Shown here: positions 8,020 through 15,319 of the stretch, piece after piece | How the letters are laid out: each line of letters starts with the position of its first letter | How positions within the stretch are numbered: position 1 is the stretch's first letter | Source: Streptomyces sp. CC208A | GTDB taxonomy: Bacteria; Actinomycetota; Actinomycetes; Streptomycetales; Streptomycetaceae | Length of the DNA: 36,273 nt | Reading direction: 5' to 3' | Assembly (NCBI RefSeq): GCF_030010625.1 | Contig: NZ_JASCXN010000051.1 | Location: 1 to 36,273, forward strand | Translations under genes and position numbers: made by a program | Notes under the pieces: generated by a model | Databases searched by the model: none | What the model was told of the DNA's origin: nothing | What the model saw: the letters and a program-made list of their open reading frames with translations, nothing else

Positions 8020-8211
8020 TCACCGCCGCCGGTCGCCGCGGTCGCGACCCCGGAACAGATCGCCGGCTTCGAGGTCGCCGTCGAGGAAGCGGCCGACCAC
8101 GAAGCCGATCGCTCCCAGGGCTGCGACCAGCAGAAACGCCCCGAAACCGCCGAAGTATCCGGCGAAGCCGAGGCCCATGCCGGCCAGTAGGCCGACCACG
8201 GCCATGCTCAT
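8020..8211 (-). CDS. Small two-helix membrane protein of Asp23 cluster
   Basis: This 63-residue protein is almost entirely hydrophobic for its first 43 residues (MSMAVVGLLAGMGLGFAGYF, then GAFLLVAALGAIGFVVGRFL), probably forming a helical hairpin. It ends in an Asp- and Arg-rich tail (GDLEAGDLFRGRDRGDRRR). It resembles the small DUF2273-like proteins that travel with Asp23 genes. It starts 48 nt after the upstream Asp23 stop and ends 6 nt before the next start, consistent with one operon. Confidence 0.75.
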   Translation of the reverse strand: MSMAVVGLLAGMGLGFAGYFGGFGAFLLVAALGAIGFVVGRFLDGDLEAGDLFRGRDRGDRRR

Positions 8212-8259
8212 CCTGAACCCCTTTCCGGGCCCTGCGGTCCCGTTCTCCTCACCGGTCGG

Positions 8260-8715
8260 CTACTGGATCCGCGACTCGGGCTCTTCGTCCTCTTCGTCGG
8301 GCAGCTTCACGTCGCTGACCGCGATGTTGACCTCGACGACCTCCAGACCCGTCATCCGTTCCACGGCCGCGATGACGTTCTCGCGGACGGCGCCGGCGAC
8401 GTCGGAGATGGAGACGCCGTAGTCGACGACGATCTCCAGGTCGAGGGCGGTCTGCACCTCGCCGACCTCGGCCTTCACACCCCGGGTGACGCCCGCCTTG
8501 CCGCCGCCCCCGCCGGGGACGCGGTCGCGGACGGCGCCGAGGGTGCGGGAGAGCCCGCTGCCCATGGCGTGGACGCCCACGACGTCGCGGGCGGCCATTC
8601 CGGCGATCTTCTCGACCACGCCGTCGGCGATGGTGGTCCGGCCGCGGGTGGCCGGGGCGCCGGTGCCCTTCCTGGTGGCCTGAGTGCTCTCACCACTGCG
8701 TTCGCTGTCCGTCAT
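8260..8715 (-). CDS. Asp23/Gls24 family envelope stress protein (lead gene)
   Basis: The 151-residue protein is the first gene of the minus-strand cluster. Its Asp23 domain runs from RGRTTIADGVVEKIAGMAAR through DLEIVVDYGVSISDVAGAVR to GLEVVEVNIAVSDVKLPDEE. A Gly-rich loop (VPGGGGGKAGVTRG) lies inside the domain. The C-terminus is acidic, unlike the basic tail of the paralogue at 7654-8013, which suggests different partners. I chose the ATG at 8715 (MTDSERSGES), preceded by AAAGGG; an in-frame GTG at 8754 would add 13 basic residues. Confidence 0.85.
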   Translation of the reverse strand: MTDSERSGESTQATRKGTGAPATRGRTTIADGVVEKIAGMAARDVVGVHAMGSGLSRTLGAVRDRVPGGGGGKAGVTRGVKAEVGEVQTALDLEIVVDYGVSISDVAGAVRENVIAAVERMTGLEVVEVNIAVSDVKLPDEEDEEPESRIQ

Positions 8716-8769
8716 CAGCTTCAGCCCTTTCTGTGACGTTTTGCGCTTCTTCACTCACATTAAGGGCGG

Positions 8770-8794
8770 TTACCCGAACTCGCTCCGGGAATAC
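8770..8794 (-). promoter_or_regulatory. Candidate SigB-type stress promoter for Asp23 cluster
   Basis: On the minus strand GTAT (8794-8791), 15 nt, then GGGTAA (8775-8770) approximates the streptomycete SigB-group consensus GNNT-N14-16-GGGTAC/T. It lies 55 nt upstream of the lead Asp23 start. Asp23 is SigB-dependent in Staphylococcus, so a stress sigma factor would make sense. The last base of the -10 is off consensus. Confidence 0.35.
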
Positions 8795-8808
8795 GGCAGG
8801 CTGGGGCG

Positions 8809-9486
8809 ATGAGCATGGGTGACGGTTGGACGGCGGTGGTGCGCGACCGCCTGGCGCCGGGCAGGCTGCTGCCGCTCGGCACGGCGGCGGACGGGGCGTG
8901 GCTCGCGGAGCGGGCGGCGCGGGAGGTCCTGGGGCGGGCGGCCGCGGTGGTACGGGACGTGGTCCCTGGCCTGCTGCGGATCGGCGCGGCGGCGGAGGCT
9001 TCGGCGGCGGCCCCGGAGCGGCCGTTCCCGGTGCCGCCGGGCGGGCTGCCGGCGGGGCCGCTGCGGATCGAGGCGGAGTTCGCGGTGGTGGCCGGGCGGC
9101 CGCTGCCTCAGGTGGCGGAGGAGGTACGGGCGCTGCTCCTCGCGGCGGCGGAGGAACTGGGCCTGGCGGTGACGGAGGCCGATCTGCGGGTGACGGACCT
9201 GCTGGACGAGGCACCCGAGCCGGAGGAGACTCCCCCGCCGCCGGGCCGGACGTCACCGGCGGTGGACGATCCGGTGGCGCTGGCGGTGCTGCGGGTGCCG
9301 GGCGTGGCGGCGGTGACGGACGCGCTGGGCCCGCCGGTGCACCGGACGGCGGACGCGGTGCGGGTGGAGTGCGCGGTGACGGCGGACCGGCCGGTGATGG
9401 AGGTGGCCCGCGCCGCGCGCACGGCGGCGGCCGCGGCCGCCCCGGAGGACGCCGCGGTCACCGTCCTGATCACGGAGGTGCGCTAG
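8809..9486 (+). CDS. Asp23-cluster-associated protein, apparent tandem Asp23-like domains
   Basis: Streptomycete homologues of this 225-residue protein tend to carry an uninformative label about nucleopolyhedrovirus P10. Read against its neighbours it seems to hold two diverged Asp23-like halves. The first has GPLRIEAEFAVVAGRPLPQ, then VAEEVRALLLAAAEELGLAV and LRVTDLLD. The second has VLRVPGVAAVTDALG, then VRVECAVTADRPVMEVARAA and DAAVTVLITEVR. A Pro/Glu-rich linker (about 132-146) joins them. There is no membrane helix. It is divergent from the Asp23 operon across a 93-bp gap. A role as a soluble Asp23 partner is inference. Confidence 0.75.
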   Translation: MSMGDGWTAVVRDRLAPGRLLPLGTAADGAWLAERAAREVLGRAAAVVRDVVPGLLRIGAAAEASAAAPERPFPVPPGGLPAGPLRIEAEFAVVAGRPLPQVAEEVRALLLAAAEELGLAVTEADLRVTDLLDEAPEPEETPPPPGRTSPAVDDPVALAVLRVPGVAAVTDALGPPVHRTADAVRVECAVTADRPVMEVARAARTAAAAAAPEDAAVTVLITEVR

Positions 9487-9494
9487 GTCGGCCG

Positions 9495-10295
9495 TCAGTC
9501 GCCGAGGCCCGCGAGGTCGCGCAGGCGGCGGGCCTGGGCGGCGCGCTCGGCGACGCGCTGGTCCTCGTAGGAGCGGCCGGAGGCACCCTGGAGCAGCGCC
9601 TTGGTCTCGACGACCGCGTCGCGCGGCGCGGCGAGCAGGGCGGCACTGAGGTCCCGTACCGCCGCGTCGAGTTCGTCGGCGGGCACGGCGATGTTGGCCA
9701 GGCCGATGCGCTCGGCCTCGTCCGCGTGGACGAAACGGCCGGTGGCGCAGATCTCCAGGGCGCGGGCGTAGCCCACGAGGGAGACGAGCGGGTGCGTCCC
9801 GGTCAGGTCCGGGACGAGGCCCAGGCTGGTCTCGCGCATGGCGAACTGCACGTCCTCGGCGACGACCCGCAGGTCGCAGGCGAGGGCGAGCTGGAAGCCC
9901 GCACCGATGGCGTGGCCCTGGACGGCCGCGATGGACACGAGGTCGCTGCGGCGCCACCAGGTGAACGCCTCCTGGTACTCGGCGATGACCGCGTCGAGGT
10001 CCGCGTCGGAACCCCGTGCGAGGTCGAGGAAGGACGGCTCTCCGTCGAAGCCCTCGGGCGTGAAGGCCTGTCGGTCGAGTCCGGCGGAGAAGGACTTGCC
10101 CTCACCGCGCAGGACGACGATCCGCACGCTGCCGGGCAGAGACCGCCCGGCTTCCGTCAACGCCCGCCACAGAGCGGGAGACTGGGCGTTGCGCTTCGCC
10201 GGATTGGTCAGGGTCACCGTGGCAACGGCGTCCTCGACGGTGAGCCGTACACCGTCCTTGTCGAAGACGAGCTGGGAGTCGTCGGGCGTGGTCAT
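9495..10295 (-). CDS. Enoyl-CoA hydratase/isomerase family protein
   Basis: The 266-residue crotonase-fold protein has VATVTLTNPAKRNAQSPALW at the N-terminus, the first oxyanion-hole region GEGKSFSAGLD, and AVQGHAIGAGFQLALACDLRV. In canonical hydratases a catalytic Glu sits in the GGCELALACD motif; here it is Gln (GFQLALACD). The second Glu is kept in RETSLGLVPDLTGTHPL. The pair of Glu residues needed for standard hydration is therefore incomplete, and it could be an isomerase, hydrolase or other crotonase. ATG 10295 is preceded by GGAGG. It is convergent with the preceding gene with only 8 nt between stops. Confidence 0.85.
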   Translation of the reverse strand: MTTPDDSQLVFDKDGVRLTVEDAVATVTLTNPAKRNAQSPALWRALTEAGRSLPGSVRIVVLRGEGKSFSAGLDRQAFTPEGFDGEPSFLDLARGSDADLDAVIAEYQEAFTWWRRSDLVSIAAVQGHAIGAGFQLALACDLRVVAEDVQFAMRETSLGLVPDLTGTHPLVSLVGYARALEICATGRFVHADEAERIGLANIAVPADELDAAVRDLSAALLAAPRDAVVETKALLQGASGRSYEDQRVAERAAQARRLRDLAGLGD

Positions 10296-10313
10296 GGGGC
10301 GCCTCCGGTTCCG

Positions 10314-10347
10314 GTGCAGCACTGCATCCGATGCTAAGTGACTGCAC
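10314..10347 (-). promoter_or_regulatory. 34-bp inverted repeat over the enoyl-CoA hydratase promoter
   Basis: On the plus strand GTGCAG-CACT-GCATC is mirrored by GATGC-AGTG-CTGCAC, giving 15 paired bases with only TA and A left out. The minus-strand TANNNT element TAGCAT lies inside it, about 35 nt before the ATG at 10295. It could be an operator for a dimeric regulator or a hairpin at the 5' end of the mRNA. Confidence 0.45.
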
Positions 10348-10353
10348 AGTAAC

Positions 10354-10405
10354 CACCCGGCCGGTCACAGGACCGACCGGGTGCCCACCGGGAAGGTCCC
10401 GGTGG
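10354..10405 (-). terminator. Two tandem hairpins downstream of the HTH gene
   Basis: CCACCGGG-AAGGT-CCCGGTGG (10385-10405) is an 8-bp stem 22 nt past the HTH stop. A second stem with CACCCGG (10354-10360) and CCGGGTG (10377-10383) continues inward with CGGTC and GACCG around an ACAG loop. Neither has a T-run, as is common in streptomycetes. Confidence 0.55.
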
Positions 10406-10427
10406 ACGGGTCGAGCCGCCCCCGGCG

Positions 10428-10649
10428 TCAGGCCGAGGCTGCCTTCTTGCCCCGTGTCGCTCCGCCGCGACCACGCAGCGTCACTCCGGATTCGCTGAGC
10501 ATCCGATGGACGAATCCGTAGGAGCGGCCGGTTTCCTCGGCCAGCGCCCGGATGCTCGCACCGGAGTCGTACTTCTTCTTCAGGTCTGCCGCGAGCTTGT
10601 CGCGCGCGGCGCCGGTCACCCGGCTGCCCTTCTTCAGAGTCTCGGCCAC
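10428..10649 (-). CDS. Small helix-turn-helix DNA-binding protein
   Basis: This 73-residue protein starts VAETLKKGSRVTGAARDKL. It contains a basic stretch LAADLKKKYDSG followed by a helix-turn-helix, ASIRALAEETGRSYGFVHRM, then LSESGVTLRGRGG and a Lys-rich tail. It is a conserved streptomycete small protein, probably a nucleoid-type or local regulator with no ligand domain. I chose GTG 10649 because GAGGAGG precedes it; an in-frame ATG at 10769 would add 40 low-quality residues. The target genes are unknown. Confidence 0.8.
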   Translation of the reverse strand: MAETLKKGSRVTGAARDKLAADLKKKYDSGASIRALAEETGRSYGFVHRMLSESGVTLRGRGGATRGKKAASA

Positions 10650-10969
10650 CCGTGCCTCCTCATGGGAAGTGCGCTCTGGACTTCTCATGATCACCCCTCC
10701 CCGCTCTCCTGGCCACCCATTCGACGAGGTCCGTCCTGCCGGGTTTGCGGACGAGTAGGGCGCCCTCACGATCGGAAGGATCCATTCCGCACGACCGGAG
10801 CCCGCCCCCGGAGTGCATGGATCAAGGAACCGCCAGGTCAGAGGTATCCAGGGAACAAACGTACGACACGGGCCCTGCCGGAAGGATTCGGCAGAGGCCC
10901 GCGCCGGGGGTACGAGACCGTCTCACTCAGATGACGGACCACCGATGAGCCGAATGATCCAGTCCGGGC
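10650..10969. other. 320-bp intergenic region between HTH and ABC-F genes
   Basis: No gene is supported here. The left end should hold the promoter of the HTH gene, with its GAGGAGG ribosome binding site at about 10653-10659. The right third holds the ABC-F terminator hairpin. I see no other clear structure in the rest. Confidence 0.5.
10870..10900 (-). terminator. Terminator hairpin downstream of ABC-F gene
   Basis: GGGCC-CTGCCG (10870-10880) pairs with CGGCAG-A-GGCCC (10889-10900), an 11-bp stem with one bulged A and an 8-nt loop. It lies 70 nt past the ABC-F stop. No T-run is present. Confidence 0.55.
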
Positions 10970-12568
10970 TCAGGCCAGGGCGACCAGGTCCGCGTAGTCC
11001 GGGCCCCACAGGTCCTCGACGCCGTCCGGGAGCAGGATGATCCGCTCCGGGTCGAGCGCCTCGACGGCGCCCTCGTCGTGGGTGACCAGGACGACCGCGC
11101 CCTTGTAGGTGCGCAGCGCGCCGAGGATCTCCTCGCGGCTGGCGGGGTCCAGGTTGTTGGTGGGCTCGTCGAGCAGGAGCACGTTGGCCGAGGAGACGAC
11201 CAGGGTCGCGAGCGCGAGCCGGGTCTTCTCGCCGCCGGAGAGCACCCCGGCCGGCTTGTCGACGTCGTCGCCGGAGAAGAGGAAGGAGCCGAGCACCTTG
11301 CGGACCTCGACCAGGTCGAGGTCGGGGGCGGCGGAGCGCATGTTCTCCAGGACGGAGCGCTCCGGGTCCAGGGTCTCGTGCTCCTGGGCGTAGTAGCCGA
11401 GCTTGAGGCCGTGGCCGGGGGTGACCTGGCCGGTGTCGGGCTGCTCGACCCCGCCGAGGAGGCGGAGCAGGGTCGTCTTGCCGGCGCCGTTGAGGCCGAG
11501 GATGACGACGCGGGAGCCCTTGTCGATGGCCAGGTCCACGTCGGTGAAGATCTCGAGGGAGCCGTAGGACTTGGACAGGCCCTCGGCGGTCAGCGGGGTC
11601 TTGCCGCAGGGCGCGGGCTCCGGGAAGCGCAGCTTGGCGACCTTGTCGGAGACCCGGACCGCCTCCAGGCCGGAGAGCAGGCGCTCGGCGCGCTTGGCCA
11701 TGTTCTGCGCGGCGACGGTCTTGGTGGCCTTGGCGCGCATCTTGTCGGCCTGCGAGTTGAGCGCGGCGGCCTTCTTCTCGGCGTTCTGGCGCTCGCGCTT
11801 GCGGCGCTTCTCGTCGGCCTCGCGCTGCTGCTGGTAGAGCTTCCAGCCCATGTTGTAGACGTCGATCACGGAGCGGTTGGCGTCCAGGTAGAAGACCTTG
11901 TTGACGACGGTCTCGACCAGGTCGACGTCGTGGGAGATCACGATGAAGCCGCCGCGGTACGTCTTGAGGTAGTCGCGCAGCCAGGTGATCGAGTCGGCGT
12001 CGAGGTGGTTCGTCGGCTCGTCGAGGAGCAGGGTGTCCGCGTCCGAGAAGAGGATCCGGGCCAGCTCGATCCGGCGGCGCTGGCCGCCGGAGAGCGTGTG
12101 CAGCGGCTGACCGAGGACCCGGTCGGGCAGGCCGAGGGCGGCGGCGATGGTGGCGGCCTCGGCCTCGGCGGCGTACCCGCCCTTGGTGAGGAACTCGGTC
12201 TCCTGGCGCTCGTACTGCTTGAGGGCCTTCTCGCGGGTGGCGCCGGTGCCGTTGGCGATGCGCTCCTCGTTCTGCCGCATCTTGCGGAGGAGGACGTCGA
12301 GGCCGCGGGCGGAGAGGACGCGGTCGCGGGCGAGGACGTCGAGGTCGCCGGTGCGCGGGTCCTGGGGGAGGTAGCCGACCTCACCGGAGCGGGTGATGGT
12401 GCCGCCGGCGGGCTGGCCCTCGCCGGCCAGGCACTTGGTGAGGGTGGTCTTGCCCGCTCCGTTGCGGCCGACGAGGCCGATGCGGTCGCCCTTGGCGACG
12501 CGGAAGGAAGCGTTCTCGATGAGGATGCGGGCGCCGGCGCGCAGCTCGATGCCGGAAGCGGTGATCAC
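10970..12568 (-). CDS. ABC-F family ATP-binding protein
   Basis: The 532-residue soluble protein has two ABC ATPase domains and no membrane domain. Domain 1 has Walker A GLVGRNGAGKTTL, signature LSGGQRRRIELARI and Walker B LLLDEPTNHLD. Domain 2 has GLNGAGKTTLLRLL, LSGGEKTRLALATL and LLLDEPTNNLD. The linker between them is highly charged (EADEKRRKRERQNAEKKAAA), as expected for the tRNA-interacting P-site motif of ABC-F proteins, which act on the ribosome. It is probably a housekeeping translation factor; a resistance role is not excluded. GTG 12568 (VITASGIELRAG) has GGAG upstream. It is preceded by a short leaderless reading frame. Confidence 0.92.
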   Translation of the reverse strand: MITASGIELRAGARILIENASFRVAKGDRIGLVGRNGAGKTTLTKCLAGEGQPAGGTITRSGEVGYLPQDPRTGDLDVLARDRVLSARGLDVLLRKMRQNEERIANGTGATREKALKQYERQETEFLTKGGYAAEAEAATIAAALGLPDRVLGQPLHTLSGGQRRRIELARILFSDADTLLLDEPTNHLDADSITWLRDYLKTYRGGFIVISHDVDLVETVVNKVFYLDANRSVIDVYNMGWKLYQQQREADEKRRKRERQNAEKKAAALNSQADKMRAKATKTVAAQNMAKRAERLLSGLEAVRVSDKVAKLRFPEPAPCGKTPLTAEGLSKSYGSLEIFTDVDLAIDKGSRVVILGLNGAGKTTLLRLLGGVEQPDTGQVTPGHGLKLGYYAQEHETLDPERSVLENMRSAAPDLDLVEVRKVLGSFLFSGDDVDKPAGVLSGGEKTRLALATLVVSSANVLLLDEPTNNLDPASREEILGALRTYKGAVVLVTHDEGAVEALDPERIILLPDGVEDLWGPDYADLVALA

Positions 12569-12632
12569 GGACAGACTCCAGGGCGGTGGGAAGACGGCGG
12601 GAAGAGACGGCTGGTGGCGGGCTTCGGCGCCG

Positions 12633-12659
12633 CTAATGCACCCAGAGGAGAATGGCCAT
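12633..12659 (-). CDS. Candidate 8-codon upstream reading frame (MAILLWVH)
   Basis: The minus strand reads ATG GCC ATT CTC CTC TGG GTG CAT TAG, encoding MAILLWVH. It ends 64 nt before the ABC-F start. Upstream of its ATG is TAGACT (12671-12666), a good TANNNT -10 element, with 6 nt between, so the transcript would begin at or very near this ATG and be leaderless. No ribosome binding site is present. Resistance-type ABC-F genes are often controlled by short upstream frames that sense ribosome stalling, so a similar role is possible here. Its expression is inferred, not shown. Confidence 0.45.
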   Translation of the reverse strand: MAILLWVH

Positions 12660-12671
12660 GCGGCCAGTCTA
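12660..12671 (-). promoter_or_regulatory. Candidate leaderless -10 element for ABC-F transcript
   Basis: TAGACT on the minus strand (12671-12666) fits TANNNT and sits 6 nt before the ATG of the 8-codon frame. No -35 hexamer is convincing. Confidence 0.45.
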
Positions 12672-12715
12672 ACGGGCCCCTGCAACTGGTTTTCGGCCAC
12701 ACGAGCGACCGGGAG

Positions 12716-12770
12716 GAGAAGGGACCCTTCTCTCGGTGCGCCACAGCCGGTGCGCCACGCCCGTGCGCCA
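12716..12770. repeat. 17-bp palindrome and three GTGCGCCA repeats
   Basis: GAGAAGGGACCCTTCTC (12716-12732) is a perfect odd-centred palindrome with 8-bp arms. It is followed by GTGCGCCA at 12736-12743, 12750-12757 and 12763-12770, with steps of 14 and 13 nt. The block lies between the divergent ABC-F and metallopeptidase genes and looks like regulator-binding DNA. Confidence 0.5.
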
Positions 12771-12861
12771 TGGAGGGAACAAAAGGGGCGACGGGCTCAC
12801 GGTCGGCCGATACTCGGCGGAGGGCGGCGGTCGGGCCGCCGCGGTGACGCGGAGGTGGACC

Positions 12862-13755
12862 GTGCAGTTCGACGACGACGCCCGTCTGGACACCTCGGAG
12901 GTGAAGGACGTCCGCGGCAGCCGCGTCCCCGGCGGGAGGGCGACCGTCGGCGGCGGGATCGTCGGCCTCATCGCCCTGGTCCTCGGTATCCTCTTCGGCG
13001 TCGGCCCCGAGCAGCTGGGCCTCTCCTCCGGCGGCGAGGACGAGCCCGTCGCCGGCGCCTCCTCGGCGGCCCTGGTGAGCCGGACCTGCCGGACCGGGGC
13101 GGACGCCAACAGCCGCCAGGACTGCCGGGCGGTGGCCGTGGTCAACAGCCTCCAGGACTACTGGCGGGGCGAGTACACCCGCCGGGGTGGCACCTACGCC
13201 CCCGCCTCCACCGTGCTCTTCACCCAGCGGGTGAACACCGCGTGCGGCGCGGCGAGCTCGGCGGTCGGCCCCTTCTACTGCCCCGGCGACCGGCAGGTCT
13301 ACCTGGACCTGGGCTTCTTCGAGGAGCTGCAGACCACCTTCGGCGCCGGCGGCGGGCCCTTCGCGCAGGCGTACGTGGTGGCCCACGAGTACGGGCACCA
13401 CATCCAGAACCTGATGGGGACGCTCAGCCGGTCCCAGGACGGGCGGACCGGCGCGGCCTCCAACGCCGTCCGGGTCGAGCTCCAGGCGGACTGCTACGCG
13501 GGCGTGTGGGCCCGCCACGCGACGAGCACCCCGGACGACGCCACCGGCCGGCCGCTGCTCACCCGGCTCGACGACACCGACATCCGGGACGGCCTGGACG
13601 CGGCGGCGGCCGTGGGCGACGACCGGATCCAGGAGCGCTTCCAGGGCCGGGTGACCCCGGAGAGCTGGACGCACGGCTCGGCCGAGCAGCGGCAGCAGTG
13701 GTTCTCCACGGGCTACCGGACCGGCGACATGGCGCGGTGCAACACCTTCCGCTGA
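12862..13755 (+). CDS. YpfJ-type neutral zinc metallopeptidase
   Basis: The 297-residue protein begins MQFDDDARLDTSEVKDVRG, has one membrane helix at about 30-47 (GGGIVGLIALVLGILFGVG), and an extracytoplasmic domain with the zinc motif HEYGH (175-179) in VVAHEYGHHIQNLMG. A likely third ligand is E206 in VRVELQADCYAGVWARHA. This is the PF04228 family (YpfJ, putative neutral zinc metallopeptidase), whose substrates are not established. The start is GTG 12862 with GGAGG at 12851-12855; an in-frame GTG at 12844 precedes it. Cys pairs (CRTGADANSRQDC, CGAASSAVGPFYC) may form disulfides outside the cell. Confidence 0.9.
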   Translation: MQFDDDARLDTSEVKDVRGSRVPGGRATVGGGIVGLIALVLGILFGVGPEQLGLSSGGEDEPVAGASSAALVSRTCRTGADANSRQDCRAVAVVNSLQDYWRGEYTRRGGTYAPASTVLFTQRVNTACGAASSAVGPFYCPGDRQVYLDLGFFEELQTTFGAGGGPFAQAYVVAHEYGHHIQNLMGTLSRSQDGRTGAASNAVRVELQADCYAGVWARHATSTPDDATGRPLLTRLDDTDIRDGLDAAAAVGDDRIQERFQGRVTPESWTHGSAEQRQQWFSTGYRTGDMARCNTFR

Positions 13756-13783
13756 CCTCTTCGCCCTCCGGTCCGGTGCCGGG

Positions 13784-15232
13784 TCAGGCGCCCCCGGTGT
13801 GGACCTGGAAGGCGGCGCGGCGGACCGCCTTGGCCAGGGCCGGGTCGGGGTGGGCGGCGGCGAGCGCCACGAGCACCTGCACGGTACGCGGGTGGCCGAC
13901 GGCCCTGACCTCGTCGAGGAGCGCGGGCACGGTGCCCTGGACGGCCGAGTCCAGGTGGCGGACAAGGAGCTCGCTCTCGCCGTGGTCGGCGACGGCCGCG
14001 GCGGTGTCCACCCAGAGCCAGGTCGCCTCCTCGCGGGTGAGGACCTCGGGGGCGTCGTCCGGGTCGGTGCCCTCGTACTCGGCGAGCCAGAGCAGGGCGT
14101 AGGGGCGCAGCGACGGCTCGGCGAGCGCGGCGCGGACCTCCGCCTCGGCGGGGGCGCCGACGACCCGCAGCGCTTCGAAGGCGAGGCCGCGCAGCAGGGC
14201 GTCCTCGCCCCGCGCGGCGGCCAGGAGTTCGGCGATCGCGCTGGAGAGGGTGCGGGCGGCGAGCCAGGCGCGGTACTCGTCGCGGGCCGGTCCGGGGGTG
14301 AGCCGGGCGCAGCCGCGGAGCATGTCGGCGGCGGACTGCTCGATGTTGCCGGCGGGGCTCTGGGCGGCGACGCAGATCTGCTCCAGCTTGACCCAGACCG
14401 CCCAGTTGCCGAGGGGGGTCAGGGTGGCGTGACGTCCGTCCGCGTCGGTCCCCCGGTCGAGGGTGAGCGCGCCGACCTCGGCGAGGCCCTCCAGGGCCCA
14501 GTCGAGGAGGGCGGGCAGGCCCTCGCCGGGGGCGGGCCCCTGGGCGGGGGCGCCGTCGGCGGGGACCTCGCAGCGCTCCTCGCGGAGTTCGTCGACGCGC
14601 TGCCCGAGCAGGTCGAGCAGAGCGGGGACGAGGACGGGGCCCTGGGAGAGCTGGAGCAGGGACAGGACCTGCGGCACGGCCTCCACGACCTCGGCGACCG
14701 CGCCGGGCGCCACGCCCTCGGGGAGGGGGTGGACCAGCGACCAGGCGTCGAGGAGGGCGACCCAGCCGCGGAGCACGGCGGAGTCGTCGCGGTCCCAGGC
14801 CTGGAGCCGCCAGCCGGGGCGGGCGGTGGCGCCGTGCAGCTCGACGAGGCCGGCGAGCCGGGCCCGGTCCCAGCCCGCGCGGATCCGCGCGGGCGTCAGG
14901 TCGAGCTCGGCGGCGGCCCGCTCGACGGCGGCCGGGCCGTCGAGCGGACCGGAAGCGGAAGCCTGGCCGGCGGCCTGGGCGACGGCCGTACGGGGGCCTG
15001 TCTGCGGGCCGCGCGGGGCGGCGGCCCAGCGGGCGATCCGTACGGCGTCGGCGAGGACGAGCCGGGCCTGCCGGGCCAGTTCCGCGCGGGGCGGAGTGCC
15101 CTCCGGCGGCCTCGGGGCAGGCCGGGTGCGCCGCGTCGTCGCGGCCCGTCGTGCGGTGGCCAGCGACCGCGGACGGACGAGTCGGAGTCTGGAGTTGCGC
15201 GCCAATGGTTCATCGGGCTTTCGAGACGTCAC
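13784..15232 (-). CDS. Conserved streptomycete protein of unknown function
   Basis: I do not recognise a characterised family in this 482-residue protein. It has an Arg-rich, Pro-rich N-terminus (SRLRLVRPRSLATARRAATT), then a long helical body. Features include AAELDLTPARIRAGWDRARL, which could be a winged-helix-like segment, and a C-terminal region with repeated Leu/Ala helices reminiscent of HEAT-like packing (LLRGLAFEALRVVGAPAEAE, LLWLAEYEGTDPDDAPE). There are no membrane helices or signal peptide. GTG 15232 (VTSRKPDEPLARN) is chosen; ATG 15268 is in frame upstream. It is convergent with the metallopeptidase gene (28 nt between stops). Confidence 0.7.
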   Translation of the reverse strand: MTSRKPDEPLARNSRLRLVRPRSLATARRAATTRRTRPAPRPPEGTPPRAELARQARLVLADAVRIARWAAAPRGPQTGPRTAVAQAAGQASASGPLDGPAAVERAAAELDLTPARIRAGWDRARLAGLVELHGATARPGWRLQAWDRDDSAVLRGWVALLDAWSLVHPLPEGVAPGAVAEVVEAVPQVLSLLQLSQGPVLVPALLDLLGQRVDELREERCEVPADGAPAQGPAPGEGLPALLDWALEGLAEVGALTLDRGTDADGRHATLTPLGNWAVWVKLEQICVAAQSPAGNIEQSAADMLRGCARLTPGPARDEYRAWLAARTLSSAIAELLAAARGEDALLRGLAFEALRVVGAPAEAEVRAALAEPSLRPYALLWLAEYEGTDPDDAPEVLTREEATWLWVDTAAAVADHGESELLVRHLDSAVQGTVPALLDEVRAVGHPRTVQVLVALAAAHPDPALAKAVRRAAFQVHTGGA

Positions 15233-15319
15233 GGGGGCAGTCTTCCCGCTGACGGCCCGAAAGCCCAATCGGAATGCGGGGTGCCGTGCCGGGACGCGGG
15301 CCCGCGGCGGGGCGGGGCG

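Noticed and set aside
11078..12847. 589-codon open frame antisense to the ABC-F gene
   Set aside because: It is Gly/Val/Glu-rich without motifs and mirrors the real gene's third-position GC bias.
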